From positions 130,576-194,575 of the forward strand of contig NZ_JAELVF020000002.1 of the NCBI RefSeq assembly GCF_018101125.2: a stretch of 64,000 nucleotides of DNA, in the 5' to 3' direction. The notes beneath the pieces were generated by a model. The model did not search any database and was not told the origin of the DNA. It worked only from the letters and a program-made list of their open reading frames with translations. Source of the DNA: Streptomyces tardus (GTDB taxonomy: Bacteria; Actinomycetota; Actinomycetes; Streptomycetales; Streptomycetaceae). Shown here piece by piece: positions 13,819 to 23,066 of this stretch. A program made the position numbers and the translations under genes. Positions within the stretch are counted from its first letter, which is position 1, and each line of letters starts with the position of its first letter.

Positions 13819-16487
13819 CGCCCGTTTCCCTCCGGTGTGCTTCCGTCATTGTGCTGGCGGCCACGTTGCCAGCCACGTTGCAGCGACGCCATACGGCTGC
13901 GGATCTCGTCCGGGTCACGCTCGGCCTCCGCCTCGCCCTCCCGGCTTCGCTCGCGCCCCTCGCTGCCCCGGCGCAGGGCCTTGAGGGCCTCGGCCGGAGT
14001 CTTCAACTGCGGTGCCAGGCTCGCCTGCCGCACTCGCCGGGGCAGCCCGTCCACGGTGTCGGGCGCTGTCCGACCGGACCCGTCCGCATCGGACCGGCCG
14101 GCGGCGAAGGCGCTCTCGCCGGACGGGCCCGCGGCGGGGCTCGGCACGGCAGGATCGTTGTCGGCACCCTCCTCCCGGGGCCGGTGTTCGCCGACAGTGC
14201 GCCCGTGGTCGGAGACGAGGACGGGGCCGCCGTGGTTCCCTGGCCGCCGTCGCGGCAGCGGGAGGGGACCGTCGTGATGGGCCGGCCGCGGGCCGCCGTC
14301 GCGCTCGGTGTCCTCTGCGCCGGACTGCTGGTCGCCGTGCGGACGTTCGTGCTCGCCGCCGCCTCGGAACAGCCGGCCGATGGAGTCCTCGGGCTCGTCC
14401 AACTCCTCCAGCGCGGCGTCCAGTTCGACCGGGCGGCCGGTGCGGCGCGGCGCGGGCGGCTCGGAGGCGCCCAGCTGCGGCGGGCTCGACACACTGCCCG
14501 CTCCGGGACGCCTGCCGAGCGCGAGCCGCTGCGCGAGTGCGGGGCTGGCGCCGCGCCCGTCCTCGCGTCCGGCCTCAAGCGGCTCCGCCGGCGCCTCGGT
14601 CGACTCGTTCAGGATTGCGCCGGGGATCAGCACCACCGCGGTCGTGCCACCGTAGGGCGAGGGCTGGAGCGAGACCCGTACGCCCTGGCGCTGCGCCAGC
14701 CGGGAGACGACGAACAGCCCCAGGCGGTCGGTGTCGGAGAGCTCGAACTCGGGCGTCTCGGCGAGCCTGAGGTTCGCCTCCAGCAGAGCGTCGGGCGTCA
14801 TCCCCAGGCCGCGGTCGTGGATCTCCAGTGTGAAGCCGTTGGAGACGCGCTCGCCCATCACCTGCACGCCGGTGTGCGGTGGCGAGTAGACGGTGGCGTT
14901 CTCCAGGAGTTCGGCCACCAGATGGGTCAGGTCGGCGACGGCCGGCCCGTCCACTGCCAGGCGCTCGAGCCTGCGCACCTCGATGCGCTCGTAGTCCTCC
15001 ACCTCGGCGACGGCCGCACGCACCACGTCCATCAGCTGCACCGGTTTGCGCCACTGGCGCGAGGGGGCGGCGCCGGAGAGGATCACCAGGCCCTCGGCGT
15101 GGCGGCGCATCCTGGTGGTGAGGTGGTCGAGGCGGAAGAGGTCGGCCAGCTCGTCGGCGTCCTCGGTCCGGCGCTCCATCGTGTCCAGCAGGGTGAGTTG
15201 GCGGTGCAGCAGGACCTGGCTGCGGCGGGCGAGGTTCACGAAGACCTCGGAGACTCCGCGGCGCATGTCCGCCTGGCGCACCGCGCCCTCCACTGCTGCC
15301 CGCTGAAGGGTGTTGAGCGCGTGGCCGACCTGTCCGATCTCGTCGTCGCCGTACTCCAGCCGCGGCGCCTCGGTCTCCACGTCGATCTGCTCGCCGGCAG
15401 CCAACCGCCGCTGCACGCTGGGCAGTCGGACGGCCGATGCCTCCTTGGCCTCCTTGCGCAGCGCCCGCAGGTCGCGCACCAGCCCGCGGCCGACGCGGAA
15501 GGAGATGACGATGGTGGCGAGGACCGCCAGCAGTCCGACGAAGGCCGCGACGGCGGCGCGCAGGAACACCCAGTGAGCCACCGGGTCCACCCGATCCTCG
15601 TAGGTGTCGTTCGCGGCCCGGTCCAGCTCCTCCAGGTCCAGGAGGGCGGAGGCCGTCGCCGAGTCCCAGCGGTCCGCGTTCAGCACCCGGACCGCTTCGT
15701 CCGGCCCCGCCCGCAGGGCCTCGTCCTCGAAGGAGGTCAGCGTCCGGCCGTCGGGCCCCTGCCAGTACTCGCCGTAGCGCTTGGCCTCGGAGTCGGGGAG
15801 CGCCTCGAAGCTCTGCCGGTAGGTGATGCGGCGCTCGGCGACCCGGTCGGAGAAGGACTGGAACTCACCCTGCGTCATGCGCCCGGCGGCGAGCGAGGCG
15901 GCCATCAGCGCGTCCTCGCGCGCCAGCAGCTCGCGCCCGCGCATCAGCCCGGCGATCGCCCGGGCCTCCTTGTCCAGGGTGGCGTGGTCGAGGGCGGGTA
16001 TTCGGCTGAGCAGCTCGTAGGAGGGCTCGATGACGCCGTCGTAGCCGGTGGAGGCGTGCGGGCGGGAGACGGTGTTGCGCTCGACCTTCTCGCGGAGCGA
16101 CTCCAGGCCGTCGATGTTCGCGAGCACCCCGTCCAGGCGCTCCCGGGACCCGCTGGACAGCTTTCCCCGGACGGCCCGGGCGCTCTCGCGCAGGTCCATG
16201 GCCGCCTGGTCACTGGCCCGCTGCTCCCGCTTGAACCGGGGCAGGGCGTCCGAGCGGCGCGGATCGGCGAGGTAGACCAGTGCCTGACGGCGCTCGAACT
16301 GCACCGAACGGACGGTCTGTTCGATCGGGCGGCTCAGCTCGTCGACGGTCTCCCGCACGTCCAGGATCTGTTTGGCGTCGCCCACCATCTGGTGGGTGAC
16401 CATTCCCCACATGGAGACCAGTGCCAACAGGGGCACCACGAGCAGCGCCACGATCTTCCGGCGGATGGTCTTCCCGCGAAAGCGCAT
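13815..16487 (-). CDS. Conservon sensor histidine-kinase-like protein CvnA
   Basis: The product is 890 aa. TM1 is near residues 12-30 (IVALLVVPLLALVSMWG), followed by an extracytoplasmic nitrate/nitrite-sensing-like helical domain (about 40-300). TM2 (AAVAAFVGLLAVLATIVISF, about 305-325) leads to a HAMP linker, a helical region (HRQLTLLD) and a HATPase_c domain with N-box ELLENATVYSPP and G1 box DRGLGM. A long Pro/Glu/Asp-rich disordered tail follows from about 640. Conservon kinases lack a partner response regulator and signal to CvnB/CvnD. It is transcribed divergently from a small membrane protein. Confidence 0.88.
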   Translation of the reverse strand: MRFRGKTIRRKIVALLVVPLLALVSMWGMVTHQMVGDAKQILDVRETVDELSRPIEQTVRSVQFERRQALVYLADPRRSDALPRFKREQRASDQAAMDLRESARAVRGKLSSGSRERLDGVLANIDGLESLREKVERNTVSRPHASTGYDGVIEPSYELLSRIPALDHATLDKEARAIAGLMRGRELLAREDALMAASLAAGRMTQGEFQSFSDRVAERRITYRQSFEALPDSEAKRYGEYWQGPDGRTLTSFEDEALRAGPDEAVRVLNADRWDSATASALLDLEELDRAANDTYEDRVDPVAHWVFLRAAVAAFVGLLAVLATIVISFRVGRGLVRDLRALRKEAKEASAVRLPSVQRRLAAGEQIDVETEAPRLEYGDDEIGQVGHALNTLQRAAVEGAVRQADMRRGVSEVFVNLARRSQVLLHRQLTLLDTMERRTEDADELADLFRLDHLTTRMRRHAEGLVILSGAAPSRQWRKPVQLMDVVRAAVAEVEDYERIEVRRLERLAVDGPAVADLTHLVAELLENATVYSPPHTGVQVMGERVSNGFTLEIHDRGLGMTPDALLEANLRLAETPEFELSDTDRLGLFVVSRLAQRQGVRVSLQPSPYGGTTAVVLIPGAILNESTEAPAEPLEAGREDGRGASPALAQRLALGRRPGAGSVSSPPQLGASEPPAPRRTGRPVELDAALEELDEPEDSIGRLFRGGGEHERPHGDQQSGAEDTERDGGPRPAHHDGPLPLPRRRPGNHGGPVLVSDHGRTVGEHRPREEGADNDPAVPSPAAGPSGESAFAAGRSDADGSGRTAPDTVDGLPRRVRQASLAPQLKTPAEALKALRRGSEGRERSREGEAEAERDPDEIRSRMASLQRGWQRGRQHNDGSTPEGNGR

Positions 16488-16871
16488 GGCCTCCCCTACC
16501 TCGACGCCACGGGTCTGTGACGTGCCACTCGGCTCGACTGGCGTCCGCTCCTGGGCTCCCGGCGCCCCGGGGCCGTCCGGTGCGCCGGGGCGGCTTCGCC
16601 CCGGTGCACTCCGAACCCGCGGTGTGTTCGCCCCGAGGGGAGGAAAACCCGCAGGTCCTGTGCCGAACGGTCCGCGTCGGTGGACCTCGCGAGCCTACTA
16701 CTGCCGATGCGCCAACTCGTAGGTCCGTAGGACGGTTTACAGAACCGTGGGAGAGGCTATCGTCCCGTTGTTTCCCGAGATACCGGCACATCACCACCAG
16801 TTGGTGTGGTGCTGCACACGTGCACGTCGGGCCGGGCTTGCGGCATCCTGTGCAGGGGGAGTGAAAATTAC
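16488..16871. other. Divergent intergenic region upstream of cvnA and the small membrane protein
   Basis: No gene is seen in 384 bp. It contains a short imperfect dyad around 16792-16812 (CACCA with TGGTG) and the G-rich ribosome-binding site GGGGGAG before the plus-strand ATG. Promoters for both directions must lie here, but no consensus was convincing. Confidence 0.5.
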
Positions 16872-17156
16872 ATGTACGCAAAACCGCGGTTGCCCGATCC
16901 GGTGCGCCGTGCCGCAGTGCGCGCGGTGATCATCGTCGCGCTGACACTGATGCAGTTGACCGTGGCGGTGCTGTGCTCGCTGGCCGAAGTCTGGTTCGCG
17001 TTCCCGGCGTTGCTCTCCACGGTCGCCTCCACCGTGCTCGCCACCTGGGCCGTGCTCGACGTCTGGGTCACCCGGCAGGTGTGGATCCAGCGGCACGGAG
17101 TGGTGTCGACGCCGAGCAGCGCGGCCCGTCGCCGGGCGCGCGCCGGGCGGCACTGA
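16872..17156 (+). CDS. Small membrane protein of unknown function
   Basis: The product is 94 aa with two predicted membrane helices: VIIVALTLMQLTVAVLCSL and ALLSTVASTVLATWAVL. The C-terminal tail is Arg-rich and presumably cytosolic. ATG 16872 is preceded by GGGGGAGTGAAAATTAC, a good ribosome-binding site with an AT-rich spacer. No family is recognised. It diverges from the conservon operon and ends at a hairpin facing the SMC-like gene. Confidence 0.75.
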   Translation: MYAKPRLPDPVRRAAVRAVIIVALTLMQLTVAVLCSLAEVWFAFPALLSTVASTVLATWAVLDVWVTRQVWIQRHGVVSTPSSAARRRARAGRH

Positions 17157-17162
17157 GCACCT

Positions 17163-17188
17163 CCGCGCCTGCGGCACGGCAGGCGCGG
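17163..17188. terminator. Hairpin between the small membrane protein and the SMC-like gene
   Basis: A 10-bp perfect GC stem (17163-17172 with 17179-17188) with a 6-nt loop lies in a convergent gap, 6 bp after the plus-strand stop codon. Confidence 0.7.
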
Positions 17189-17305
17189 GCCCGTCGCGCG
17201 GGCCGCTGCCGCCCGGCCCGAGGCGCGCCCCCGTACCGCGCCCCGTACCGCCCGTGACCGGCTCGGGGCTCGTCCCGGGCGCCGAGACGGCAGGCACGCG
17301 CGCGC

Positions 17306-20300
17306 TCAGCTGCTCTTGGCCGTCGCCTCCGTCTTCTGCGCCTGCTCCGGCGGCCTGCGGAACATCCGCGTCGCGGTGATCTCGCCGTGCACCAACTGCG
17401 AGTCCGGGTCCGGCTGCGGCAGTCCGGGGCGCAGATGCTCCTCGACGCTGATGTACTTCAGCCCCGCGCGCAGGTCCGCGTCGTTGCGCAGCCGCACCAC
17501 GAGCGGGAACTCGGCGAGCGCCGTCGTGTCGAACAGGCCGGTGGTGTAGATGAGTTGGACGCCGAGCGCATCGGCGACCGCACGCTGGAGCTCCAGCAGA
17601 TACGTGGCGTTCGCCCGGCCGATCGGATTGTCCAGGAACAGCGTTCCGGCGAAGCGGTGGCGGTCCCGACCGCGGTCGTTGCTGCGCAGCGCCGCCATCG
17701 TGCAGTACAGCGCGATCGCGGCGGTGAGCAGCTGGCCGCCGGAGAAGACGTCCCCCATCTGACCGACGGAGACCCGCTCGGCACGCAGCACCGCGTCGGG
17801 CTTGAGGATCTCCACCGACACCCCGCGCGGCTCCAGCGCCGCGTGCACCCCGCCCAGCAACAGCGTCATTCCGTCCCGGCGCAGATCGCTGTTGCGGCGC
17901 ACCGCGACCTGGGTGGCGTCGTCGATGACCTCGCCCAGCCGCTCGGCGAGCGTGGCCTGGTCGGGGTCCTCGAAGCGGATGCGCAGGAACTCCTGGCCCG
18001 ACCACTCCCCCAGCCCCTCGGGCAGCCGGGACAGCCGCTGTGCCGAGCGCAGGGTCGCCAGGGCGGCCTCGACCAGGCCGCGGAGCCGGTCGACGATGCT
18101 GTCGCGGTTGCGCTCCAGCTGGGTGAGCTCGTCGGTGAGCACCCGAAGCCGCGGGGCGAACGCCTCGGCCCAGGCGGCGGCGTGCTCGGGCAGCGCGGAG
18201 GCGGGCAGCTCCCGGATCTGCGCCCTGGCAGGCGTGCGCACCTGCTCGAAACGGGTGGAGTTGGCGTGCCGGACCAGCACGTCGCAGGACTCGCGCAGCG
18301 CGGTCTCGGCGGTGGACAGGTCGGCGGCGCAACCGCGCAACGAGCGCCGCGTCTCCCCCGCGGAGTGGCGCGCCTCCGCGGGGGAACCCTCGTACGGGCT
18401 CCGCTCGGGCTGGTCTTCGCTCTCGCCGGCGGACGGATCCCGCAGCAGATCGCGCAGCAGCGCGGCGGTCTCCTCGAATGCGGCGGTGGCGTCCTGGGAG
18501 CCGCGGTGTGCCACCGTCGCCTCCTCGTGCGCGGACCGGGCGGTCTCCAACGCCTCGGTGCGCGCGGCGAGTTCCTGCTTGGCGCCGCGCAGCAGGCGCT
18601 GGGCGGACTCGGCGTCGGCGGGTGTCTGCTCAGCGGCGAGCTCGGTGTGGGCGGTGCCGGTGGTGGGCGCGAGGCGCTCGGCATCGCCGCGCAGCCGGCC
18701 GAGCTGCTCGCTGGCGGTGGAGGCACGGGCCTCCAGCAGGGCGACCAGCTCCTCCGCACGGGAGGCGGCGGCCTGCCGGGAGGGCCCGTCGGCGCCGTCG
18801 GCGGAGTCCAGCAGTACGGCGGCGCGGGTGCGGACCTTGTTGGTCAGCCGGTCCAACTCGGCCAACGCGGCGGACTCGTCCCCCTCGGCGCGGGCCTGCT
18901 CGGCCCGCAGGTCGGCGCCGACGCCGACCTTCTCGTACAGCTGGGAGGCGCTGCGGTACGCCTCGCGCAGCGCGGGCAGCGAGACGGCGGTACGGGCGTC
19001 GCCGCTCTCCTCCTGCGGCGCGACGTCCTCGGGCACGCCGGCGATCTCGGCCCGCTCGGCGCGCAGCGCACGGGCGGTGCGGCGGGCGTCGTCCGCGCCG
19101 CGCTGGGCCGCCCTGCGGTCCTCGTCCGAGGCCCGGGCAGCCTCCAGGCAGGTGGCGGCGCGCTGCTCCTGCTCGGCCTGGTCCGCCGCCAGTTCGCGCA
19201 GTATCCCCTGCCAGCGGGCGCGTTCGCGCAGCCGTCCGGAGAGGCCGGCGAGGGCGTCGGCGCGGCGGCGGGCCTGCTGCGCCTCCTCCTGGCGGCTGTC
19301 CCGCAGGGTCGTGCACTCGGCGGCGCGGGCGCGAGCCTCCGCGGAGGCGGTGACGGTCTGCTGGTGGTGGTCGACGGCGGTGTCGGCCGCCTCCTGTGCG
19401 GCCTCGGCCGCGAGCGCCAGCTCGCCGAGGCGGCCGGTGGCGCAGCCGTCGCGCCAGGCGCCGAGGCGCGCGGCGAGGGCACGGTCGCCGGAGAGCCGGG
19501 AGGCAACGCGCCGGATGTCCTCGTCACGGCCGACCGCGCGCTCGCGCAGGCTGTCGCGCTCGCCGTCGGCGGCGTGTTCGTCGTGCATCGCCGGGTTCGG
19601 CGGTACCAGGAAGACGGAGCCGTCCCGGTCGGCGACGGGCGCCAGCAGCGCGGCGGGGGTGCCGACCGCCACTGCCGAGCGGGGCAGCAGTGCGGCCTGC
19701 TCCAGCGCCTCCCTGGCACGGCCGTGGCCGGCCTCATCGGTGATGACCACCCCGTCGACCAGCTCGGGCCTGGCGGCCAGCACGTCGGCGTGACGCGCGG
19801 GGTCGACCGACTGGGCCAGATAGCGCCAGCCGGGAAGGGCGGGGATGCCGTGCTCGGCGAGGAACTCCACCGTGGCGAGCACATCGCGGCCCGGGGGCAG
19901 CAGTCCGCCGTCGCCGAGGGCGCCGAGGATGCGGGAGTCGTCCGCGGCTGCCGTGCGCAGGTCGAAGAGCCTGCGCTCGGCGTCGCCGATCCGGCCCTCC
20001 AGCAGCTCGGTGAGCTCGTCGGCGTACCGGTCGACCTCCTCGGCCTCCAACGCCTGCTCGGCCCCGAGCAGTTCGACCAGGCGCGGCTCCGCTCCGAGCA
20101 GCGCGGCGGCCTCCCGCTCCACGCGGTGGGCGGCCTGCGTACTCTGCGCGGCATCCGCGGCCCGGGCGGCAGCCAGCTCCGCCCGGCCCGACTCGGCGGC
20201 GCACTGCTGGTCCTGGGCCGTGGCTTCGGTCGCGGCGGCGCGGGCCTCCTCCCAGGCGGCCGATGCCCGGCTACCGGCGTCCTGGGCGGCGAGCGCGGCG

Positions 20301-21898
20301 CGGGCGGGGTCGCCCTTGGCCTCGGCCTCGGCCAGCCATCCGGCGCGTACGGCTTCGGTGGTCTCCTCCTCCAGCTCGGTCAGGCGCTGCTGGAGGTACT
20401 CGCGTTCGCTGCGGGCGCGTTGGGCGGCGGTGGCGGCAGCGGTGGCGTCGCGGTGCGCCGTCTCGGCTGCTTCCTGGAGCGCGCGGGAGCGCTCCTCGCC
20501 GGTGCTCGCGGCCTCTTCGCTCTCCGCTGCGGCGCCGTGCAGCGCGGCGACCAGACGCAGTGCTGCCTTGGCGCGGGCGGCGAGGGCGGGTGCCGCGTCG
20601 CGCTCCGCCTCCTGGATGGCTTCGGCGACCCTGGCCGAGCGGTCGGCGGCGGCGCGGTGGCGGAGTACGACCTCGGCGGCCTGCCAGGCGGCGTGGAGTG
20701 TACGGGCGTCGGAGAGCTCGCGCTTGCCCGCGGCAGCGGACTTCTCGGCGGCGGCGAGCGCCAACGAGGCGTGGCGGTAGGCGATTTCGGCGGCCACCTG
20801 GGCGGCCTGGGCGCGGGCGCCCTCGGCCCTGGTGACGGCTTCGGCGCTGTCGGAGACCCGGTCGGCGAACTCGCCGGAGCGCTCCCGCTCCTGGCGGGCG
20901 CGGGCGGCGATGCGGGAGGCCAGGCCGCGGGTGCGCTCCTCCGCCCCGCTGTGCACCGCCCTGGCGCGGTCACGGGTGACGGCGTGCTCGGCGATCCGGT
21001 TGAGCAGGTCCAACGAGCCGGCGGTGAAGTCGCGTTCGGCGGTGAGCTCGGCGCGGCGGCCGAGCTTGTGGGCGAAGCCGTGCACGAGGTCGGCAAGGCC
21101 GTCGGTGTCGCGGGTGTCGGTGACCGCGCGCAGCAGCAGATCGGTGAAGTCGGCGTCGTTCTTGACCGCGAACAGGCCCGCGGCCTCGCCCTCGTCCGCG
21201 TTCATCTCCCGCTGGTAGCGGAAGAGTTCGGGGTCCAGTCCGAGGTTGCCCAGGTGCTCCTTCCAGCGGTCGTGGATCTCCTCCCAGACCACGTCGAGGT
21301 TGGGGTACGCCTTGCCGGTCTCGGTGAGGACGTCGCGGAACCCCTTCATGGTGCGGCGTCTGCCGCGCGCGCCCGAGGCGCCTTCGGCGGCGCCGCGCAG
21401 CACGCTCGACTCGGCCACCGGAAGCGAGTCCAGATTCATGCCGGGGCCGGGCCGGAAGCTGTACCAGGCCTCGGCGAACTTCCGCGGGTCGCCGGAGACC
21501 TGGCGCCCGCGCCACTCGCTGACCTTGCCCACCACGACGCTCTCGCCGGTGAGGGTGTGCTGCCACTCCAGCGCGACGTGCCCGCAGTCGTCGGCGAGCA
21601 GGAACTTGCGCAGTACGCCGGAGCTGGCACCGCCCAGTGTGTTGCGGTGGCCGGGCAGCATCACCGAGAAGATCAGCTTGAGCAGTACGGACTTGCCTCC
21701 GCCGTTCTCCAGGAAGAACACGCCGGCGGGCGCCGGGCGGCGGGGAGGGCCGGTCGGCTCGTCCTCGAAGAAGTCCGCCTGGGTGGGCGCGGGGTCGGGC
21801 ACGGGCGCACCGACTCCCCGCAGGTCGAGCACCGTGTCGGCGTAGCGCGCGCCGGCCGGGCCGATGGAGTAGAGACGGATGCGGGACAGCTCGTACAT
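17306..21898 (-). CDS. SMC/MukB-like coiled-coil ATPase (MksB/JetC-like)
   Basis: The product is 1530 aa. The N-terminal ATPase half has a P-loop LENGGGKS (residues 63-70). Very long Ala/Glu/Arg-rich coiled coils flank a central globular hinge-like region (about 700-800). The C-terminal half has the ABC signature FSGGQ (about 1385) and Walker B TLFLDNP (about 1420). This head-coil-hinge-coil-head order is that of SMC, MukB, MksB and JetC proteins, which move or loop DNA. Two positions deviate. The first P-loop Gly is Leu, and the residue after the Walker B Asp is Asn rather than the catalytic Glu. ATG 21898 (MYELSRIRLYS) was chosen because 37 upstream in-frame residues are low-complexity. It is the third gene of an operon with MksE- and MksF-like genes. 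Confidence 0.78.
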   Translation of the reverse strand: MYELSRIRLYSIGPAGARYADTVLDLRGVGAPVPDPAPTQADFFEDEPTGPPRRPAPAGVFFLENGGGKSVLLKLIFSVMLPGHRNTLGGASSGVLRKFLLADDCGHVALEWQHTLTGESVVVGKVSEWRGRQVSGDPRKFAEAWYSFRPGPGMNLDSLPVAESSVLRGAAEGASGARGRRRTMKGFRDVLTETGKAYPNLDVVWEEIHDRWKEHLGNLGLDPELFRYQREMNADEGEAAGLFAVKNDADFTDLLLRAVTDTRDTDGLADLVHGFAHKLGRRAELTAERDFTAGSLDLLNRIAEHAVTRDRARAVHSGAEERTRGLASRIAARARQERERSGEFADRVSDSAEAVTRAEGARAQAAQVAAEIAYRHASLALAAAEKSAAAGKRELSDARTLHAAWQAAEVVLRHRAAADRSARVAEAIQEAERDAAPALAARAKAALRLVAALHGAAAESEEAASTGEERSRALQEAAETAHRDATAAATAAQRARSEREYLQQRLTELEEETTEAVRAGWLAEAEAKGDPARAALAAQDAGSRASAAWEEARAAATEATAQDQQCAAESGRAELAAARAADAAQSTQAAHRVEREAAALLGAEPRLVELLGAEQALEAEEVDRYADELTELLEGRIGDAERRLFDLRTAAADDSRILGALGDGGLLPPGRDVLATVEFLAEHGIPALPGWRYLAQSVDPARHADVLAARPELVDGVVITDEAGHGRAREALEQAALLPRSAVAVGTPAALLAPVADRDGSVFLVPPNPAMHDEHAADGERDSLRERAVGRDEDIRRVASRLSGDRALAARLGAWRDGCATGRLGELALAAEAAQEAADTAVDHHQQTVTASAEARARAAECTTLRDSRQEEAQQARRRADALAGLSGRLRERARWQGILRELAADQAEQEQRAATCLEAARASDEDRRAAQRGADDARRTARALRAERAEIAGVPEDVAPQEESGDARTAVSLPALREAYRSASQLYEKVGVGADLRAEQARAEGDESAALAELDRLTNKVRTRAAVLLDSADGADGPSRQAAASRAEELVALLEARASTASEQLGRLRGDAERLAPTTGTAHTELAAEQTPADAESAQRLLRGAKQELAARTEALETARSAHEEATVAHRGSQDATAAFEETAALLRDLLRDPSAGESEDQPERSPYEGSPAEARHSAGETRRSLRGCAADLSTAETALRESCDVLVRHANSTRFEQVRTPARAQIRELPASALPEHAAAWAEAFAPRLRVLTDELTQLERNRDSIVDRLRGLVEAALATLRSAQRLSRLPEGLGEWSGQEFLRIRFEDPDQATLAERLGEVIDDATQVAVRRNSDLRRDGMTLLLGGVHAALEPRGVSVEILKPDAVLRAERVSVGQMGDVFSGGQLLTAAIALYCTMAALRSNDRGRDRHRFAGTLFLDNPIGRANATYLLELQRAVADALGVQLIYTTGLFDTTALAEFPLVVRLRNDADLRAGLKYISVEEHLRPGLPQPDPDSQLVHGEITATRMFRRPPEQAQKTEATAKSS

Positions 21899-22072
21899 GG
21901 GGTGCGGACTCTCGTTGCGGGCGGTGCGGGTCGGTGGATGTCTGCGGGGCGGCGAGAAGCGGGTGGCGGCGCCGGGGTGCGGGGCAGCGGGATACGGGTG
22001 GCCGCGCATCCCGCGCCTGCAGGGGGCGACGGCCTGCCGCCGGCCCGCGGCAGGGGCGGGTGCGGGCCCGCC

Positions 22073-22987
22073 TCAGCCGTGGCGCTGGGCGGGCAGCGCC
22101 TGACCGGAGTCCTGATGGAACGGCAGCCCCGCCCCCTCGACGAGCTCCAACTCGTCCACGCCGGGCGGCAGCAGGCTGCCGGTGCCGTCGCTGACCGGCA
22201 CGATGCCGAGCTCCAACAGCTCGCTGAGGGCGGCGCTGCCTGCCATGTCGCGGACCTGGAGCTGGTAGCGGGCGGTGGTGCGGTACGTGCCGCCGGAGTC
22301 GTCCCCGGTGCGCTGGAGGAAGCCCGAGTCGGTGAGGAAGGCGACCGCCTTGCCGATGATGCCGGTGGTCGAACCGGCCAGGCGCCGGGCGTCCTTGGTG
22401 GCGCCGGTGGCGCTGCGGCGCGCGTACACCCGCCAGGCGGCCTCCAGGCCGGGGGCGTCACTGCCGGGGTCGGTGTTCTCGCCCTGCTCGGCGGACCGCT
22501 CCTCCAGCCGGCGGCAGGCCTGGCGCACGAAGGAGTCGACGCCGTTGACCGTGATGCGGCCGATGTAGCCGTCGTCGGCGAGGTCCTCGGGCCTGGGGAA
22601 GGCCATGGCGGCGACGGCCAGATGTGCGAGCCCGTGCAGGAAGCGGTCGGTGGAGTCGGTGCTCGCACGGCGGGCGTAGTCGCCCATGCGGACGGCGAAG
22701 ACGGAGTCCTCGGCCGCGGTGACGACCATGCCGGCGCGCTGGGAGACCTCCAGGACGATCAGCCCGAGCCCGGTGGCGACGGCGTCGGTGACCCGGGCGA
22801 AGGCGGGCTCCTCGCGGTAGCGGCGCAGTATGTCCGCGTACTCGGCGTCCCGGGCCGGGAGCAGCTTGGGCTGCAGGCCGAAGGCGACCAGCTTGGCCGC
22901 GTCCGCCGCGTCCGCCGGGCTGAGTGCGGAGGGCGCCGCGGACGCCGCGCCCGCGCTCTGCGGGGACTCGGTGCCGTACTCGCTCAC
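22073..22987 (-). CDS. MksE/JetB-like accessory protein of the SMC-like operon
   Basis: The product is 304 aa. The GTG start at 22987 follows AAGGAGTCCCGGCA; a longer frame upstream lacks family-like sequence. Winged-helix-like segments are seen at KAVAFLTDSGFLQRTGDDSGG and YRTTARYQLQVRDMAG. The position between the presumed kleisin and the SMC-like ATPase, and the size, match MukE/MksE/JetB. Direct sequence similarity to these families is weak by eye, so the call rests on gene order and the wHTH-like C-terminal half. Confidence 0.55.
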   Translation of the reverse strand: MSEYGTESPQSAGAASAAPSALSPADAADAAKLVAFGLQPKLLPARDAEYADILRRYREEPAFARVTDAVATGLGLIVLEVSQRAGMVVTAAEDSVFAVRMGDYARRASTDSTDRFLHGLAHLAVAAMAFPRPEDLADDGYIGRITVNGVDSFVRQACRRLEERSAEQGENTDPGSDAPGLEAAWRVYARRSATGATKDARRLAGSTTGIIGKAVAFLTDSGFLQRTGDDSGGTYRTTARYQLQVRDMAGSAALSELLELGIVPVSDGTGSLLPPGVDELELVEGAGLPFHQDSGQALPAQRHG

Positions 22988-23066
22988 TGCCGGGACTCCT
23001 TGGGATCTGGGTGGGCCGGGACGGCCGACGTGCGGGGGCTTCGGTGGGTGCGGACCGTGTCGGGGC

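Noticed and set aside
16792..16812. Short dyad CACCA...TGGTG before the small membrane gene as an operator
   Set aside because: Only 5 bp per side and imperfect; too weak to call.
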